Positions 48,671-57,995 of a stretch of 64,000 bases of DNA are shown piece by piece. How positions within the stretch are numbered: the first letter of the stretch is position 1; each line of letters begins with the position of its first letter. Both the position numbers and the translations under genes were made by a program. The notes beneath the pieces are model-generated. The model did not search any database and had not been told where the DNA came from. It worked only from the letters and a program-made list of their open reading frames with translations. The DNA is from an uncultured Burkholderiales bacterium. GTDB lineage: Bacteria; Pseudomonadota; Gammaproteobacteria; Burkholderiales; Burkholderiaceae_C. The stretch is from assembly GCA_903887325.1 (NCBI GenBank), contig CAISPG010000125.1:47152-111151 (forward strand), read 5' to 3'.

Positions 48671-49944
48671 CGGGTTCTTTCGATGTCAGCGCCGAGGGCG
48701 CGGAGTTTGTCTTCCATGCGGTCATAGCCGCGGTCCAAATGGTAAATCCTGTCGACCAGAGTCTCACCCGAGGCGACCAAACCGGCAATCACCAAACTGG
48801 CTGAAGCGCGTAAATCGGTGGCCATGACCGTGGCGCCCGACAACTTCGGCACGCCTTCGACCATCGCCACTTTGCCGTCTATGCTGATATGTGCACCCAG
48901 ACGCAGCAACTCGTTCACATGCATGAAGCGGTTTTCAAAAATGGTTTCTGTGACTTTGGCATTGCCCTGCGCCACGGCGTTCAGCACCATGAACTGCGCT
49001 TGCATGTCGGTGGGGAAACCGGGGTATTCGGTGGTGCGAAAACTTTGCGCTTTCAAATGCTGGTGCGCCGGTGCACTTGAGCGCACACGCAAGCCACCCT
49101 GCACCGCATCGATGTGCACACCTGCGTCGCGCAGTTTGTCGATGACGGCTTCCAAATGGTCACCGCGCGCATGGCGCAACACCGCGTCGCCACCGGTGGC
49201 TGCGACCGCGCACAAAAACGTACCGGCTTCAATCCGGTCCGCCACCACTTGATGCCGCGCACCATGCAAAGCCTCCACGCCTTGAATGTGTATGCGGCTG
49301 CTGCCGTGCCCGCTGATGCGTGCGCCCATGGCGATCAGCAATTCGGCCAAGTCGGGAATTTCAGGTTCTTGCGCGGCGTTTTCCAGCACGGTTTCGCCGT
49401 CGGCCAGACAAGCTGCCATCAGCAAATTTTCAGTGCCGGTGACGGTCACCATGTCGGTGGCGATGCGCGCGCCTTTGAGACGGGAAAGCCCAGGCTTGAG
49501 ACGCGCCACCATGTAACCGTGCTCCACATCAATCACCGCGCCCATGGCTTGCAAGCCTTTGATGTGCTGGTCCACAGGGCGTGTACCGATGGCGCAACCA
49601 CCGGGCAAAGAGACTTTGGCGCGACCAAAGCGAGCCAGCAAAGGCCCGAGTGCCAGCACCGAGGCGCGCATGGTTTTCACCAACTCATAAGGCGCTTCAG
49701 GCGTATGCAAACCACCTGCGTTCAACACCATATCGCCCGCGTCGTTGCGCTCGGCGCTCACGCCCATGTGGCGGATCAGTTTGAGCATGGTGCTGACGTC
49801 TTGCAACTGCGGTACGTTGCTTAAAGTGACCGTGTCAGCGCTGAGCAGCGCAGCGCACAACTCAGGCAATGCAGCGTTCTTTGCACCGGCAATCGATACT
49901 TCGCCATGCAATTGGCGACCACCGCGAATCAGTAATTTGTCCAT
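48667..49944 (-). CDS. murA: UDP-N-acetylglucosamine 1-carboxyvinyltransferase
   Basis: [50 protein letters not shown]...[38 protein letters not shown]...[16 protein letters not shown]. Confidence 0.97.
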   Translation of the reverse strand: MDKLLIRGGRQLHGEVSIAGAKNAALPELCAALLSADTVTLSNVPQLQDVSTMLKLIRHMGVSAERNDAGDMVLNAGGLHTPEAPYELVKTMRASVLALGPLLARFGRAKVSLPGGCAIGTRPVDQHIKGLQAMGAVIDVEHGYMVARLKPGLSRLKGARIATDMVTVTGTENLLMAACLADGETVLENAAQEPEIPDLAELLIAMGARISGHGSSRIHIQGVEALHGARHQVVADRIEAGTFLCAVAATGGDAVLRHARGDHLEAVIDKLRDAGVHIDAVQGGLRVRSSAPAHQHLKAQSFRTTEYPGFPTDMQAQFMVLNAVAQGNAKVTETIFENRFMHVNELLRLGAHISIDGKVAMVEGVPKLSGATVMATDLRASASLVIAGLVASGETLVDRIYHLDRGYDRMEDKLRALGADIERTR

Positions 49945-49963
49945 GCGTAAGCGACAGCGGCCC

Positions 49964-50203
49964 TCAGGCCTGCGCCTTCCACTCAGCGGGGGTGAAGGTT
50001 TTCATAGAGAGCGCATGCACTTCGTCATTCGCCATCTTGTCGCCCAGGGTGCCATACACCAGTTGGTGGCGTTGAATCAAACGCAAGCCTTCAAATTTCG
50101 CCGACACAATGGTGCCAAACCAGTGGCGGCCATCGCCTTCGATATGCAGATGTTCACACGGCAGACCGGCAGCAATCATGTGTTCAATTTGTTCGGCGTT
50201 CAT
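49964..50203 (-). CDS. BolA-family protein (IbaG/YrbA-like)
   Basis: [56 protein letters not shown]; adjacent to murA. Confidence 0.92.
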   Translation of the reverse strand: MNAEQIEHMIAAGLPCEHLHIEGDGRHWFGTIVSAKFEGLRLIQRHQLVYGTLGDKMANDEVHALSMKTFTPAEWKAQA

Positions 50204-50206
50204 GCA

Positions 50207-50962
50207 TTACCCCCGGATTTTGTAACCTGTGCGCAGCAAATGTAGCGCGATGCCGGCCACGATCAGATTGGCACCACCGACCAGACCCAAGCTGGTCCAC
50301 GGCGACACATCGCTGACACCGAAAAAGCCATAGCGGAAACCGTCGATCATGTAGAAGAACGGATTGAAATGGCTGACCTGCTGCCAGAACGGCGGCAGCG
50401 AATGGATGGAATAAAACACGCCGCTTAAAAACGTCATGGGCGTGATCAAAAAGTTTTGGAATGAAGACATCTGGTCGAATTTGTCAGCCCATAAACCGGC
50501 GATCAAACCCAGGGTGCCCAGCATGGAAGCGCCCAGCAACGCAAACACCAGAATCCACAACGGGGCTACCGCCGTCAAAGGCGCGAACCACATGGTGACC
50601 AGCAACACGCCCAAGCCCACGGCAAAACCACGCACTACTGCGGCCAGCACATAAGCCGCAAACCAGCTCCAATGGCCCAGGGGGGTGAGCAAAATAAAAA
50701 CCAGGTTGCCCATCATCTTGCTTTGCACCATAGACGATGAACTGTTGGCAAAAGCGTTTTGCAACACGCTCATCATGACCAGACCCGGCACCAGAAACGA
50801 GGTGTAGCCCACGCTGTCGTACACCGTGACTTTGCCTTCTAGCAAATGGCCGAAGATCAACATGTAAAGCAGCGCGGTCAACACAGGTGCTGCAATGGTT
50901 TGTGCGCTGACTTTCCAAAAGCGCAGCACTTCTTTGTAAAACAGGGCGCGCCAGCCGGTCAT
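50207..50962 (-). CDS. ABC-2 type transporter permease
   Basis: FYKEVLRFWKVSAQTIAAPVLTALLYMLIFGHLLEGKVTVYDSVGYTSFLVPGLVMMSVLQNAFANSSSSMVQSKM. Confidence 0.92.
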   Translation of the reverse strand: MTGWRALFYKEVLRFWKVSAQTIAAPVLTALLYMLIFGHLLEGKVTVYDSVGYTSFLVPGLVMMSVLQNAFANSSSSMVQSKMMGNLVFILLTPLGHWSWFAAYVLAAVVRGFAVGLGVLLVTMWFAPLTAVAPLWILVFALLGASMLGTLGLIAGLWADKFDQMSSFQNFLITPMTFLSGVFYSIHSLPPFWQQVSHFNPFFYMIDGFRYGFFGVSDVSPWTSLGLVGGANLIVAGIALHLLRTGYKIRG

Positions 50963-51864
50963 GCGTGGGCTCCCATGACATCTAAAAACACGTCTTCCAA
51001 ATCGGCTTTGCGGATTTCAACATCCTCAGCCACCAAACCGGCGCTGCGCACCGCTGCCAAGTAATGTTCGATTTGCGCCGCGTCGTTGGCGGGGAACTGC
51101 ACGATGCGCCCGGTGACACGCGCTTGCGCCGCGAGCTCGGGCGGCAGTTGCGCGTCGAGTTTGAAACGCAACACGTTGCTGGAAGCATTTTTGAGCAAGG
51201 TGCTGGTGTCGTCCAAAGCCACCACTTTGCCCAGCTTCAACATGGCAATGCGCGAGCACAGGGCTTCGGCCTCTTCCAAATAATGCGTGGTCAGCAAGAC
51301 GGTGTGTCCTTCTCGGTTCAATCGCGCGATGAATTGCCACAGGGTTTGGCGCAATTCCACATCCACGCCCGCCGTGGGTTCGTCGAGCACGATGACTGGC
51401 GGTTTGTGCACCAAGGCTTGTGCCACCAGCACACGCCGCTTCATGCCGCCGGAGAGTTGGCGCATATTGTGGTTGGCCTTGTCGGCGAGGCCCAGGTTCT
51501 CCAACAACTCATCTATCCAAGCATCGTTGCCAGTCACACCAAAGTAGCCAGACTGAAACGTCAAAGCTTCGCGCACGGTGAAAAAAGGATCAAAGACCAA
51601 TTCTTGCGGCACCACGCCCAATAACTTGCGCACTTGCTGTGACTGTGTTTGCACATCCAGGTCGTGCACTTTGATGCTGCCGCTGCTGGACTTTAAGAGC
51701 CCAGCCAATATGCTGATGAGGGTGGTTTTACCGGCGCCATTGGGGCCGAGCAGACCGAAAAATTCACCGGCCTGGATATCGAAAGACACCTGATCCAATG
51801 CGGTGAACGTGCCACGGGCATTGGTAAATTTTTTGGAGACAGATTGGAAGGAGATGGCAGCCAT
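50959..51864 (-). CDS. ABC transporter ATP-binding protein
   Basis: LGPNGAGKTTLISILAGLLKSSSGSI...MRQLSGGMKRRVLVAQALVHKPPVIVLDEPTAGVDVELR. Confidence 0.94.
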   Translation of the reverse strand: MAAISFQSVSKKFTNARGTFTALDQVSFDIQAGEFFGLLGPNGAGKTTLISILAGLLKSSSGSIKVHDLDVQTQSQQVRKLLGVVPQELVFDPFFTVREALTFQSGYFGVTGNDAWIDELLENLGLADKANHNMRQLSGGMKRRVLVAQALVHKPPVIVLDEPTAGVDVELRQTLWQFIARLNREGHTVLLTTHYLEEAEALCSRIAMLKLGKVVALDDTSTLLKNASSNVLRFKLDAQLPPELAAQARVTGRIVQFPANDAAQIEHYLAAVRSAGLVAEDVEIRKADLEDVFLDVMGAHA

Positions 51865-51916
51865 GGCAAGCTGGCTATTCTAAGCCTTGCGTTTTGCACC
51901 CGCCCCGGCAGGGCCA

Positions 51917-52219
51917 TCAAGTGGCGGCGGCGGGGTCCGCAGGTGATTCAAACAACTCTGCCAGACCGTAGACCTGCGCCAATTGCCGGGCGCGGTCGGG
52001 CAAGCCGTGTATATGTAGCTGTATGCCTTTGGCAGCAGCCGCACGCAAACCGGTGAGCAAAACGGACAACGCTGATGAATCAAATTGCTGCAAAGCGCTG
52101 GCGTCAAGCACAAAGCTGCGGGTTTGTCCGGCTATGGCGCGCTGCAGTTGTGCTGCTACCGCCGTGGCCTGCGCCTGGGTCAGCACTGCGGGCAGTGCCA
52201 TGTCTACAGACCTGGTCAT
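51917..52219 (-). CDS. mlaB: STAS-domain protein, MlaB-like
   Basis: MALPAVLTQAQATAVAAQLQRAIAGQTRSFVLDASALQQFDSSALSVLLTGLRAAAAKGIQLHIHGLPDRARQLAQVYGL; ATGA overlap with mlaC. Confidence 0.85.
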   Translation of the reverse strand: MTRSVDMALPAVLTQAQATAVAAQLQRAIAGQTRSFVLDASALQQFDSSALSVLLTGLRAAAAKGIQLHIHGLPDRARQLAQVYGLAELFESPADPAAAT

Positions 52220-52863
52220 TTGCGGTTATTGGATTTGTTGCGTTCGCTCAGGGTGGCGATCAAACCGTCAATGCCTTTGGCTTTGATTTCCTCAGAAAAC
52301 TGGGTGCGGTAGTTGTCCACCATCCAAATGCCCAGGATATTGAAGTTGTAAATGCGCCAACCGGCATCGGAGTCATTGCTTTTTTCGAGACGGTAATCCA
52401 GCGGCACCGGCTCGGAGCCGCCACGGATTTCGGTACGCACCACCACTTCGTTTTCTGTCACCGTGCCGCGCAAAGGCTTGACGGCAATGCTGTAGTTGTC
52501 TTTGACTTGCGATAAAGCGCCTGAATAGCTGCGCATCAACAGCATTTTGAATTCGTCTTGTAAACGCTTTTGCTGCTCAGGGCTGGCCTGACGCCAAGCC
52601 GGACCGACAGCAGCGGCGGTCATGCGCTGAAAATTCACATGCGTCAACAACTTGGTATCTACCAATACGCCGATTTTTTGCAAATCCCCTGCTTTGAGCG
52701 CCGGGTCTTTGCGCACCGTATCCAGGATTTCATTGGACATGCTTTGTATGAACTGATCCGGTGCCTGTTCGGCACGGACAGCGGGCAGCATGCCAGCCGA
52801 TAGAAGCAAGCCGGTCAGCAAAGAGCTTATTAATACTCGGGAAGGAATCAGGCGTGAAGTCAT
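52216..52863 (-). CDS. mlaC: Phospholipid-binding protein MlaC
   Basis: MTSRLIPSRVLISSLLTGLLLSAG signal peptide; VDTKLLTHVNFQRMTAAAVGPAWRQASPEQQKRLQDEFKMLLMRSYSGALSQ. Confidence 0.93.
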   Translation of the reverse strand: MTSRLIPSRVLISSLLTGLLLSAGMLPAVRAEQAPDQFIQSMSNEILDTVRKDPALKAGDLQKIGVLVDTKLLTHVNFQRMTAAAVGPAWRQASPEQQKRLQDEFKMLLMRSYSGALSQVKDNYSIAVKPLRGTVTENEVVVRTEIRGGSEPVPLDYRLEKSNDSDAGWRIYNFNILGIWMVDNYRTQFSEEIKAKGIDGLIATLSERNKSNNRK

Positions 52864-52901
52864 GGGGTGGCCACCAGGATGAAATAAATACATTGGGCCT
52901 A

Positions 52902-53810
52902 TTATTGGTCATTTCCCGGTTTGTCTGCAGGACTGTTTTCCTGCGGGTCTGAACGCTCATAAGTCACGGGCGGACCTTCAATGACCACCGGCACTTCAGC
53001 CTCAGCAGCGGCTGCTAACGGTTCGACCGGCGGGCTACTGCCTGAAGAGGTCTCATCGTCAAACCGATCCGAACCGTCAGAACCATCGTTCTCCTGCATA
53101 TCGGTCGGCAGATTGCGCTTCCAGCCCTTGGGGTTGCGCCGCTGTAAATAGGCGTCGCGCACAAAGCTGTATTTGTCCAGCGCGACTTCATTCAAACTGG
53201 TGTCTAAGCCCAGGTAACCGGCGCGTGTATGCACTACCCGCACGGCTGTGCCGCTATTACGTAAGCCTGTAGGCTCTACCCCGTTCCACAAGTTGTAGTA
53301 GTTATCAAATGTCCAGCCTACCGTGTCACGCGCAGTCGACGGACCCAGCAAAGGCAATACCAGGTAAGGGCCGGAAGGTACGCCCCACACGCCCAGGGTC
53401 TGGCCGAAATCGGCGCTGCGTCGCTGCAAACCGGCCCAAGTGGCGACATCAAATAAACCGAAAACGCCGAAAACCGTGTTGACCGCGACCCGCAGACCGG
53501 TTTCGGCCGTGTCTATGGGTCTGGCCTGCAAAGCATTGTTCACGGTCGACCAGACGTCCTTTAAATTACCAAAAAAATTACCCACGCCGTTTTGTACAGG
53601 CTCAGGGACATTTTTTTGGTAACCCACTGCCACCGGCCTGAGCAGTTTGGTATCCACCTTTTCATTGAACTCGCTGATGCGGCGGTTACTGGATTCGAAA
53701 GGGTCTTGCGGATTGGTGGCAGGGTCAGTAGCGCAAGCTGCCAGCATGGCGGCAGCCAGCAGCGCCACACAGCAGCCACTGACGCGTTTTGATTTGCATG
53801 CAGAGATCAC
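52902..53810 (-). CDS. mlaA: MlaA/VacJ-family lipoprotein
   Basis: AACATDPATNPQDPFESSNRRISEFNEKVDTKLLRPVAVGYQKNVPEPVQNGVGNFFGNLKDVWSTVNNALQAR...FGQTLGVWGVPSGPYLVLPLLGPSTARDTVG. Confidence 0.94.
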   Translation of the reverse strand: MISACKSKRVSGCCVALLAAAMLAACATDPATNPQDPFESSNRRISEFNEKVDTKLLRPVAVGYQKNVPEPVQNGVGNFFGNLKDVWSTVNNALQARPIDTAETGLRVAVNTVFGVFGLFDVATWAGLQRRSADFGQTLGVWGVPSGPYLVLPLLGPSTARDTVGWTFDNYYNLWNGVEPTGLRNSGTAVRVVHTRAGYLGLDTSLNEVALDKYSFVRDAYLQRRNPKGWKRNLPTDMQENDGSDGSDRFDDETSSGSSPPVEPLAAAAEAEVPVVIEGPPVTYERSDPQENSPADKPGNDQ

Positions 53811-54292
53811 TGGCTGCCTGAGGGGGCCGGGCCGTCGGCCGCTTTGTTATAGAGAAAGCGGCTGATCAGGTTTTCCAATACCACCGCTGACTGTGTCGAC
53901 TGCACCTTGTCGCCCTGAGCCAGATTGGCGACGTCCGAGCCGGCTTCTATGCCAATGTATTGTTCGCCCAGCAAACCGCTGGTGAGAATTTTCAAGGAGC
54001 TGTCCTTGGGAAACTGGTACTGCACATCAAGAGCGAGTTCGACCTTGGCCTGGTAGTTTTTGTCGTCAAAGCGAATGTCTTGCACCCGCCCGACCACCAC
54101 ACCGGCGCTTTTGATGGCAGCCTGCTTTTTCAAGCCGCCGATATTGTCAAAGTAAGCGTACACAGAATAGGTTTTCTGCCAGCTGACAGACAGCAGATTG
54201 GCGGATTGCATGGCCAGAAACAGCAGTGCGGCAGCACCCAGCAAAACCAGCATTCCCACCCAGACATCGGTATTCGAGCGTTGCATTTTCAT
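53807..54292 (-). CDS. mlaD: MCE-domain protein MlaD
   Basis: DVWVGMLVLLGAAALLFLAMQSANL...VYAYFDNIGGLKKQAAIKSAGVVVGRVQDIRFDDKNYQAKVELALD...ILTSGLLGEQYIGIEAGSD. Confidence 0.95.
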   Translation of the reverse strand: MKMQRSNTDVWVGMLVLLGAAALLFLAMQSANLLSVSWQKTYSVYAYFDNIGGLKKQAAIKSAGVVVGRVQDIRFDDKNYQAKVELALDVQYQFPKDSSLKILTSGLLGEQYIGIEAGSDVANLAQGDKVQSTQSAVVLENLISRFLYNKAADGPAPSGSQ

Positions 54293-54302
54293 GAATCCTT
54301 AT

Positions 54303-55082
54303 TCAAAGCCTGAACATCAAAGCAGTCAGCACAAAATCGAGCGCCAACACCGACAGCGATGCCATCACCACGGTGCGGGTGGTGGCGCGCGCCACCCCTT
54401 CAGGCGTGGCCTGTGCCTCAAAACCTTGGCGCAATGCGATAAAACTGACGGTAAAGCCGAACACCACGGTTTTGATGAAACCATTGCCGACATCCGACCA
54501 GACATTCACGCCGTCCTGCATTTGACCCCAAAACGAGCCGGCATCCACACCGATCAACACCACACCAACCAGCCAGCCGCCCAAAATACCGACTGCGCTG
54601 AAAATCGCGCCCAGTATCGGCATGACCAGCACCCCGGCCCAAAAGCGTGGCGCCAATATACGGCGAACCGGGTCTATGGCCATCATTTCCATGGCACTGA
54701 GTTGCTCACCGGCTTTCATCAGGCCGATTTCTGCGGTCAACGAGGTACCGGCGCGCCCGGTGAACAACAAGGCAGACACTACTGGGCCGAGTTCCCGCAC
54801 CAGGCTGAGCGCGACCAACAAGCCCAGCGCAGAGGCCGAACCGAAACGCTGCAAAGTGTTGTATCCCTGCAATGCCAGCACAAAACCGACAAACAAGCCG
54901 GAGATAGAAATAATGGCCAGCGAATAATTTCCCAGGAAATGCATGTGGTCGCGCACCAGCCCGAAGCGGCGCAGACAGGCGGGAGCCAACAGCACCAGAC
55001 GCACAAACAAGACCGTGGCCTGGCCGATATCGGCGATGCGCTCGCGTGTCCAAGCGCCTATGCTGCCTACAAAATGCCTCAT
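54303..55082 (-). CDS. mlaE: Phospholipid ABC transporter permease MlaE
   Basis: VGFVLALQGYNTLQRFGSASALGLLVALSLVRELGPVVSALLFTGRAGTSLTAEIGLMKAGEQLSAMEMMAIDPVRRILAPRFWAGVL. Confidence 0.95.
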   Translation of the reverse strand: MRHFVGSIGAWTRERIADIGQATVLFVRLVLLAPACLRRFGLVRDHMHFLGNYSLAIISISGLFVGFVLALQGYNTLQRFGSASALGLLVALSLVRELGPVVSALLFTGRAGTSLTAEIGLMKAGEQLSAMEMMAIDPVRRILAPRFWAGVLVMPILGAIFSAVGILGGWLVGVVLIGVDAGSFWGQMQDGVNVWSDVGNGFIKTVVFGFTVSFIALRQGFEAQATPEGVARATTRTVVMASLSVLALDFVLTALMFRL

Positions 55083-55897
55083 GGCCGCGCCCCCCGGATG
55101 CCGAAATCGGTGGCTGCGTCGCTCGCCGGGTAATGGAACCTGACCGGGCCGTCGGGCGCGGCGCTGACAAACTGGTGCACCAGCGGGTCGGTGCTGTGTC
55201 GCACTTCGTCCGGCGTGCCCTGGGCCACGATGCGACCGTTGGCCAGAACAATGACCTGATCGGCGATGCGAAAGGTTTCCTCCAAATCGTGCGACACCAC
55301 GATCGTGGTCAGCGCCAGCGTGTCGTTCAACTGACGGATCAAACGCGCGGCCGTGCCCAGCGAAATCGGGTCCAAACCGGCAAACGGCTCGTCGTACATC
55401 ATCAATTCGGGGTCCAGCGCCATGGCGCGCGCCAGCGCCACCCGCCTGGCCATGCCGCCGGAAATCTCAGAAGGAAACAAATCGCGTGCGCCGCGCAAAC
55501 CGACGGCTTGCAATTTCATCAACACAATGTCGCGCACCATGGCTGACGGCATTGTGGTGTGTTCGCGCAAGGGGAAAGCCACGTTGTCAAACACGCTCAT
55601 GTCGGTGAACAAGGCGCCGAACTGAAACAACATACCCATGCGACGACGCGCCTGATACAAACCCTTGCGATCCAGGGCGGATACATTTTGGCCGTCAAAC
55701 AATAATTGCCCGGATTGCGCTGTGTACTGACCACCTATCAAACGCAGCACCGTGGTTTTGCCGCCGCCGGAAGCGCCCATCAAAGCAGTAACCTTGCCGC
55801 GCGGCACTTGCAGGCTGACGCCTTCGAGCACAGGCCGCTCGCCGTAGCCGAAATGGATATCTTTCAAAACGACAAGAGGTACTTCAACTGAAGTCAT
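55079..55897 (-). CDS. mlaF: Phospholipid ABC transporter ATP-binding protein MlaF
   Basis: GASGGGKTTVLRLIGGQYTAQSGQLLFDGQNV...LFQFGALFTDMSVFDNVAFPLREHTTM...EISGGMARRVALARAMALDPELMMYDEPFAGLDPISLG. Confidence 0.95.
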   Translation of the reverse strand: MTSVEVPLVVLKDIHFGYGERPVLEGVSLQVPRGKVTALMGASGGGKTTVLRLIGGQYTAQSGQLLFDGQNVSALDRKGLYQARRRMGMLFQFGALFTDMSVFDNVAFPLREHTTMPSAMVRDIVLMKLQAVGLRGARDLFPSEISGGMARRVALARAMALDPELMMYDEPFAGLDPISLGTAARLIRQLNDTLALTTIVVSHDLEETFRIADQVIVLANGRIVAQGTPDEVRHSTDPLVHQFVSAAPDGPVRFHYPASDAATDFGIRGARP

Positions 55898-56002
55898 TAA
55901 AAAATCACCTTGAAGTGAACTCACACACTGAATCTTATTCTATGAGCCACGGAATCTTCAGTCGCACCGCCTCACTTCACTGTTGGTAAAAAAGCTCAAG
56001 AA

Positions 56003-57469
56003 TTAACGCGGCAGTTCGCTCTCACCCATTAAGAACTGGTCGATGGTGCGTGCCGCTTGTCTGCCTTCGCGGATCGCCCACACCACCAGCGATTGACCAC
56101 GGCGCATGTCACCTGCGGCAAACACCTTGGGTACGTTGGTGATGTAACCGCTGCCTTCTTCGGTGTGTGCTTTGGCGTTGCCGCGTGCGTCTTTGTCGAT
56201 ACCAAACGCATCCAGCACAGTGGCGACCGGGTTCACAAAGCCCATGGCCAATAACACCAGATCGGCTTTGTGAATCTGCTCGGTGCCCGGCACTTCAGTG
56301 AGATTGCCGTCCTTCATTTCCACGTGAACCGTTTTCAAACCGGTGAGCTTGCCTTTGTCTCCGATGAATTCCTTGGTGGAAATAGCGAACTCGCGCTCGC
56401 AGCCTTCTTCGTGGCTGGAACTGGTGCGCATTTTGAGCGGCCAGTACGGCCAGACCAGCGGTTTGTCTTCGTGCTCGGGGGGTTGCGGCATGACTTCGAA
56501 CTGGGTGACGTGCGTCGCGCCATGGCGGTTGGATGTGCCCACGCAGTCCGAACCTGTGTCGCCGCCGCCGATGACGATGACGTGTTTGCCATCAGCTCGT
56601 AACTGGCCTTTGTAGCTGTCGCCCGCATTCACTTTGTTTTGCTGAGGCAAAAACTCCATGGCGAAATGCACGCCGTCGAGGTCACGTCCGGGCACCGGCA
56701 AGTCGCGCGATTGTTCGGAGCCGCCGGTCAACAACACCGCGTCAAATTCTTTTTTGAGCTGTTCGGCGGTCACTGTTTCTTTGGCCCAGTTGATGACCTT
56801 GCTGTCTTTGGGCCAGGCACCGACCATCACACCGGTTTTGAACACCACGCCCTCGGCTTGCATTTGTTCGACACGGCGATCGATGTGCGTTTTTTCCATT
56901 TTGAAATCGGGGATGCCATAACGCAGCAAACCACCCACCCGGTCGTTCTTTTCATACACAGTGACCGCATGACCGGCGCGAGCCAGTTGCTGTGCTGCTG
57001 CCATGCCCGCCGGGCCGGAGCCAACGACGGCCACTTTTTTACCTGTCTTCTTCGAAGCCGATAGGGGCTTGACCCAGCCCTCGGCCCAGCCACGGTCGAT
57101 GATGGCGTGTTCAATCGATTTGATACCGACTGCGTCGTCATTCACATTCAAAGTACACGCGGCTTCACAGGGTGCCGGACAAATGCGGCCGGTGAACTCG
57201 GGGAAGTTGTTGGTACTGTGCAAAACCGTCAAAGCGTTTTGCCAGTCGTTGTTGAACACCAGGTCGTTGAAATCCGGAATGATGTTGTTGACCGGGCAAC
57301 CACTGTTGCAAAACGGCGTGCCGCAATCCATGCAACGCGCGCTTTGCGTTTTGGCTTGCTCAGGACTCAAGCCGATGACAAATTCTTTGTAATGTTTGAG
57401 CCGCTCCGGCACAGGCTTGTAGCCCTCTTCGACGCGTTCAAACTCCATGAAGCCGGTGATTTTTCCCAT
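56003..57469 (-). CDS. gltD: Glutamate synthase small subunit
   Basis: [31 protein letters not shown]...[62 protein letters not shown]...[20 protein letters not shown]. Confidence 0.96.
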   Translation of the reverse strand: MGKITGFMEFERVEEGYKPVPERLKHYKEFVIGLSPEQAKTQSARCMDCGTPFCNSGCPVNNIIPDFNDLVFNNDWQNALTVLHSTNNFPEFTGRICPAPCEAACTLNVNDDAVGIKSIEHAIIDRGWAEGWVKPLSASKKTGKKVAVVGSGPAGMAAAQQLARAGHAVTVYEKNDRVGGLLRYGIPDFKMEKTHIDRRVEQMQAEGVVFKTGVMVGAWPKDSKVINWAKETVTAEQLKKEFDAVLLTGGSEQSRDLPVPGRDLDGVHFAMEFLPQQNKVNAGDSYKGQLRADGKHVIVIGGGDTGSDCVGTSNRHGATHVTQFEVMPQPPEHEDKPLVWPYWPLKMRTSSSHEEGCEREFAISTKEFIGDKGKLTGLKTVHVEMKDGNLTEVPGTEQIHKADLVLLAMGFVNPVATVLDAFGIDKDARGNAKAHTEEGSGYITNVPKVFAAGDMRRGQSLVVWAIREGRQAARTIDQFLMGESELPR

Positions 57470-57495
57470 GACCTGATCCTGTTCTTAAACTCAAT

Positions 57496-57723
57496 TTAAA
57501 CGGGTGCGTATTTACGCACACCAATCTCAACGCCATCACGTACAGATTGCTCTGCCATAGCCAGCAATTTCGTACTGATCTCTTCAGCCACATACGCCTC
57601 GCCACAGTTGGTACAGACTTGTGCTGGGACTTCTTTGAAAGCCACCACAGTCCCGGCACGCTCCAGCGTCAGTGTTGTGGTGGAAGACTCGGTATCTCCA
57701 TGCTTGCAAATCACACACTTCAT
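57496..57723 (-). CDS. YgiT-type zinc-finger protein (MqsA N-domain-like, putative antitoxin)
   Basis: MKCVICKHGDTESSTTTLTLERAGTVVAFKEVPAQVCTNCGEAYVAEEISTKLLAMAEQSV: two CxxC pairs; no C-terminal HTH visible. Confidence 0.88.
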   Translation of the reverse strand: MKCVICKHGDTESSTTTLTLERAGTVVAFKEVPAQVCTNCGEAYVAEEISTKLLAMAEQSVRDGVEIGVRKYAPV

Positions 57724-57992
57724 GGTTTTTTCCTCAAAAAATCCGGTGACCACAATGCAGGGTCAGGCTGGTAAACCGTGATGACGATCGTCTCACCAGT
57801 GTCTGATTCCGCCGCCAATACGTGCAAAGCCTGTTGTCCCACCCACGCGAAATACAAGGTGCTTGCATAAGGCTTGTCATCCGCATACTTAGCAACAATC
57901 TGCGCATTTTCCAGCACAGCACGTACGGAATCCGTGCTGACGCCTCGCTGAAACATGCGCTTTAACGCATGCGATGAAAAAACCAGTTTCAT
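57720..57992 (-). CDS. DUF4258 domain-containing protein (putative toxin partner)
   Basis: MKLVFSSHALKRMFQRGVSTDSVRAVLENAQIV...LHVLAAESDTGETIVITVYQPDPALWSPDFLRKKP; SxHALxRMxQRGxS and VYxPDPxLW motifs; start 3 nt after gltB stop; ATGA overlap with the zinc-finger gene. Confidence 0.88.
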   Translation of the reverse strand: MKLVFSSHALKRMFQRGVSTDSVRAVLENAQIVAKYADDKPYASTLYFAWVGQQALHVLAAESDTGETIVITVYQPDPALWSPDFLRKKP

Positions 57993-57995
57993 GCA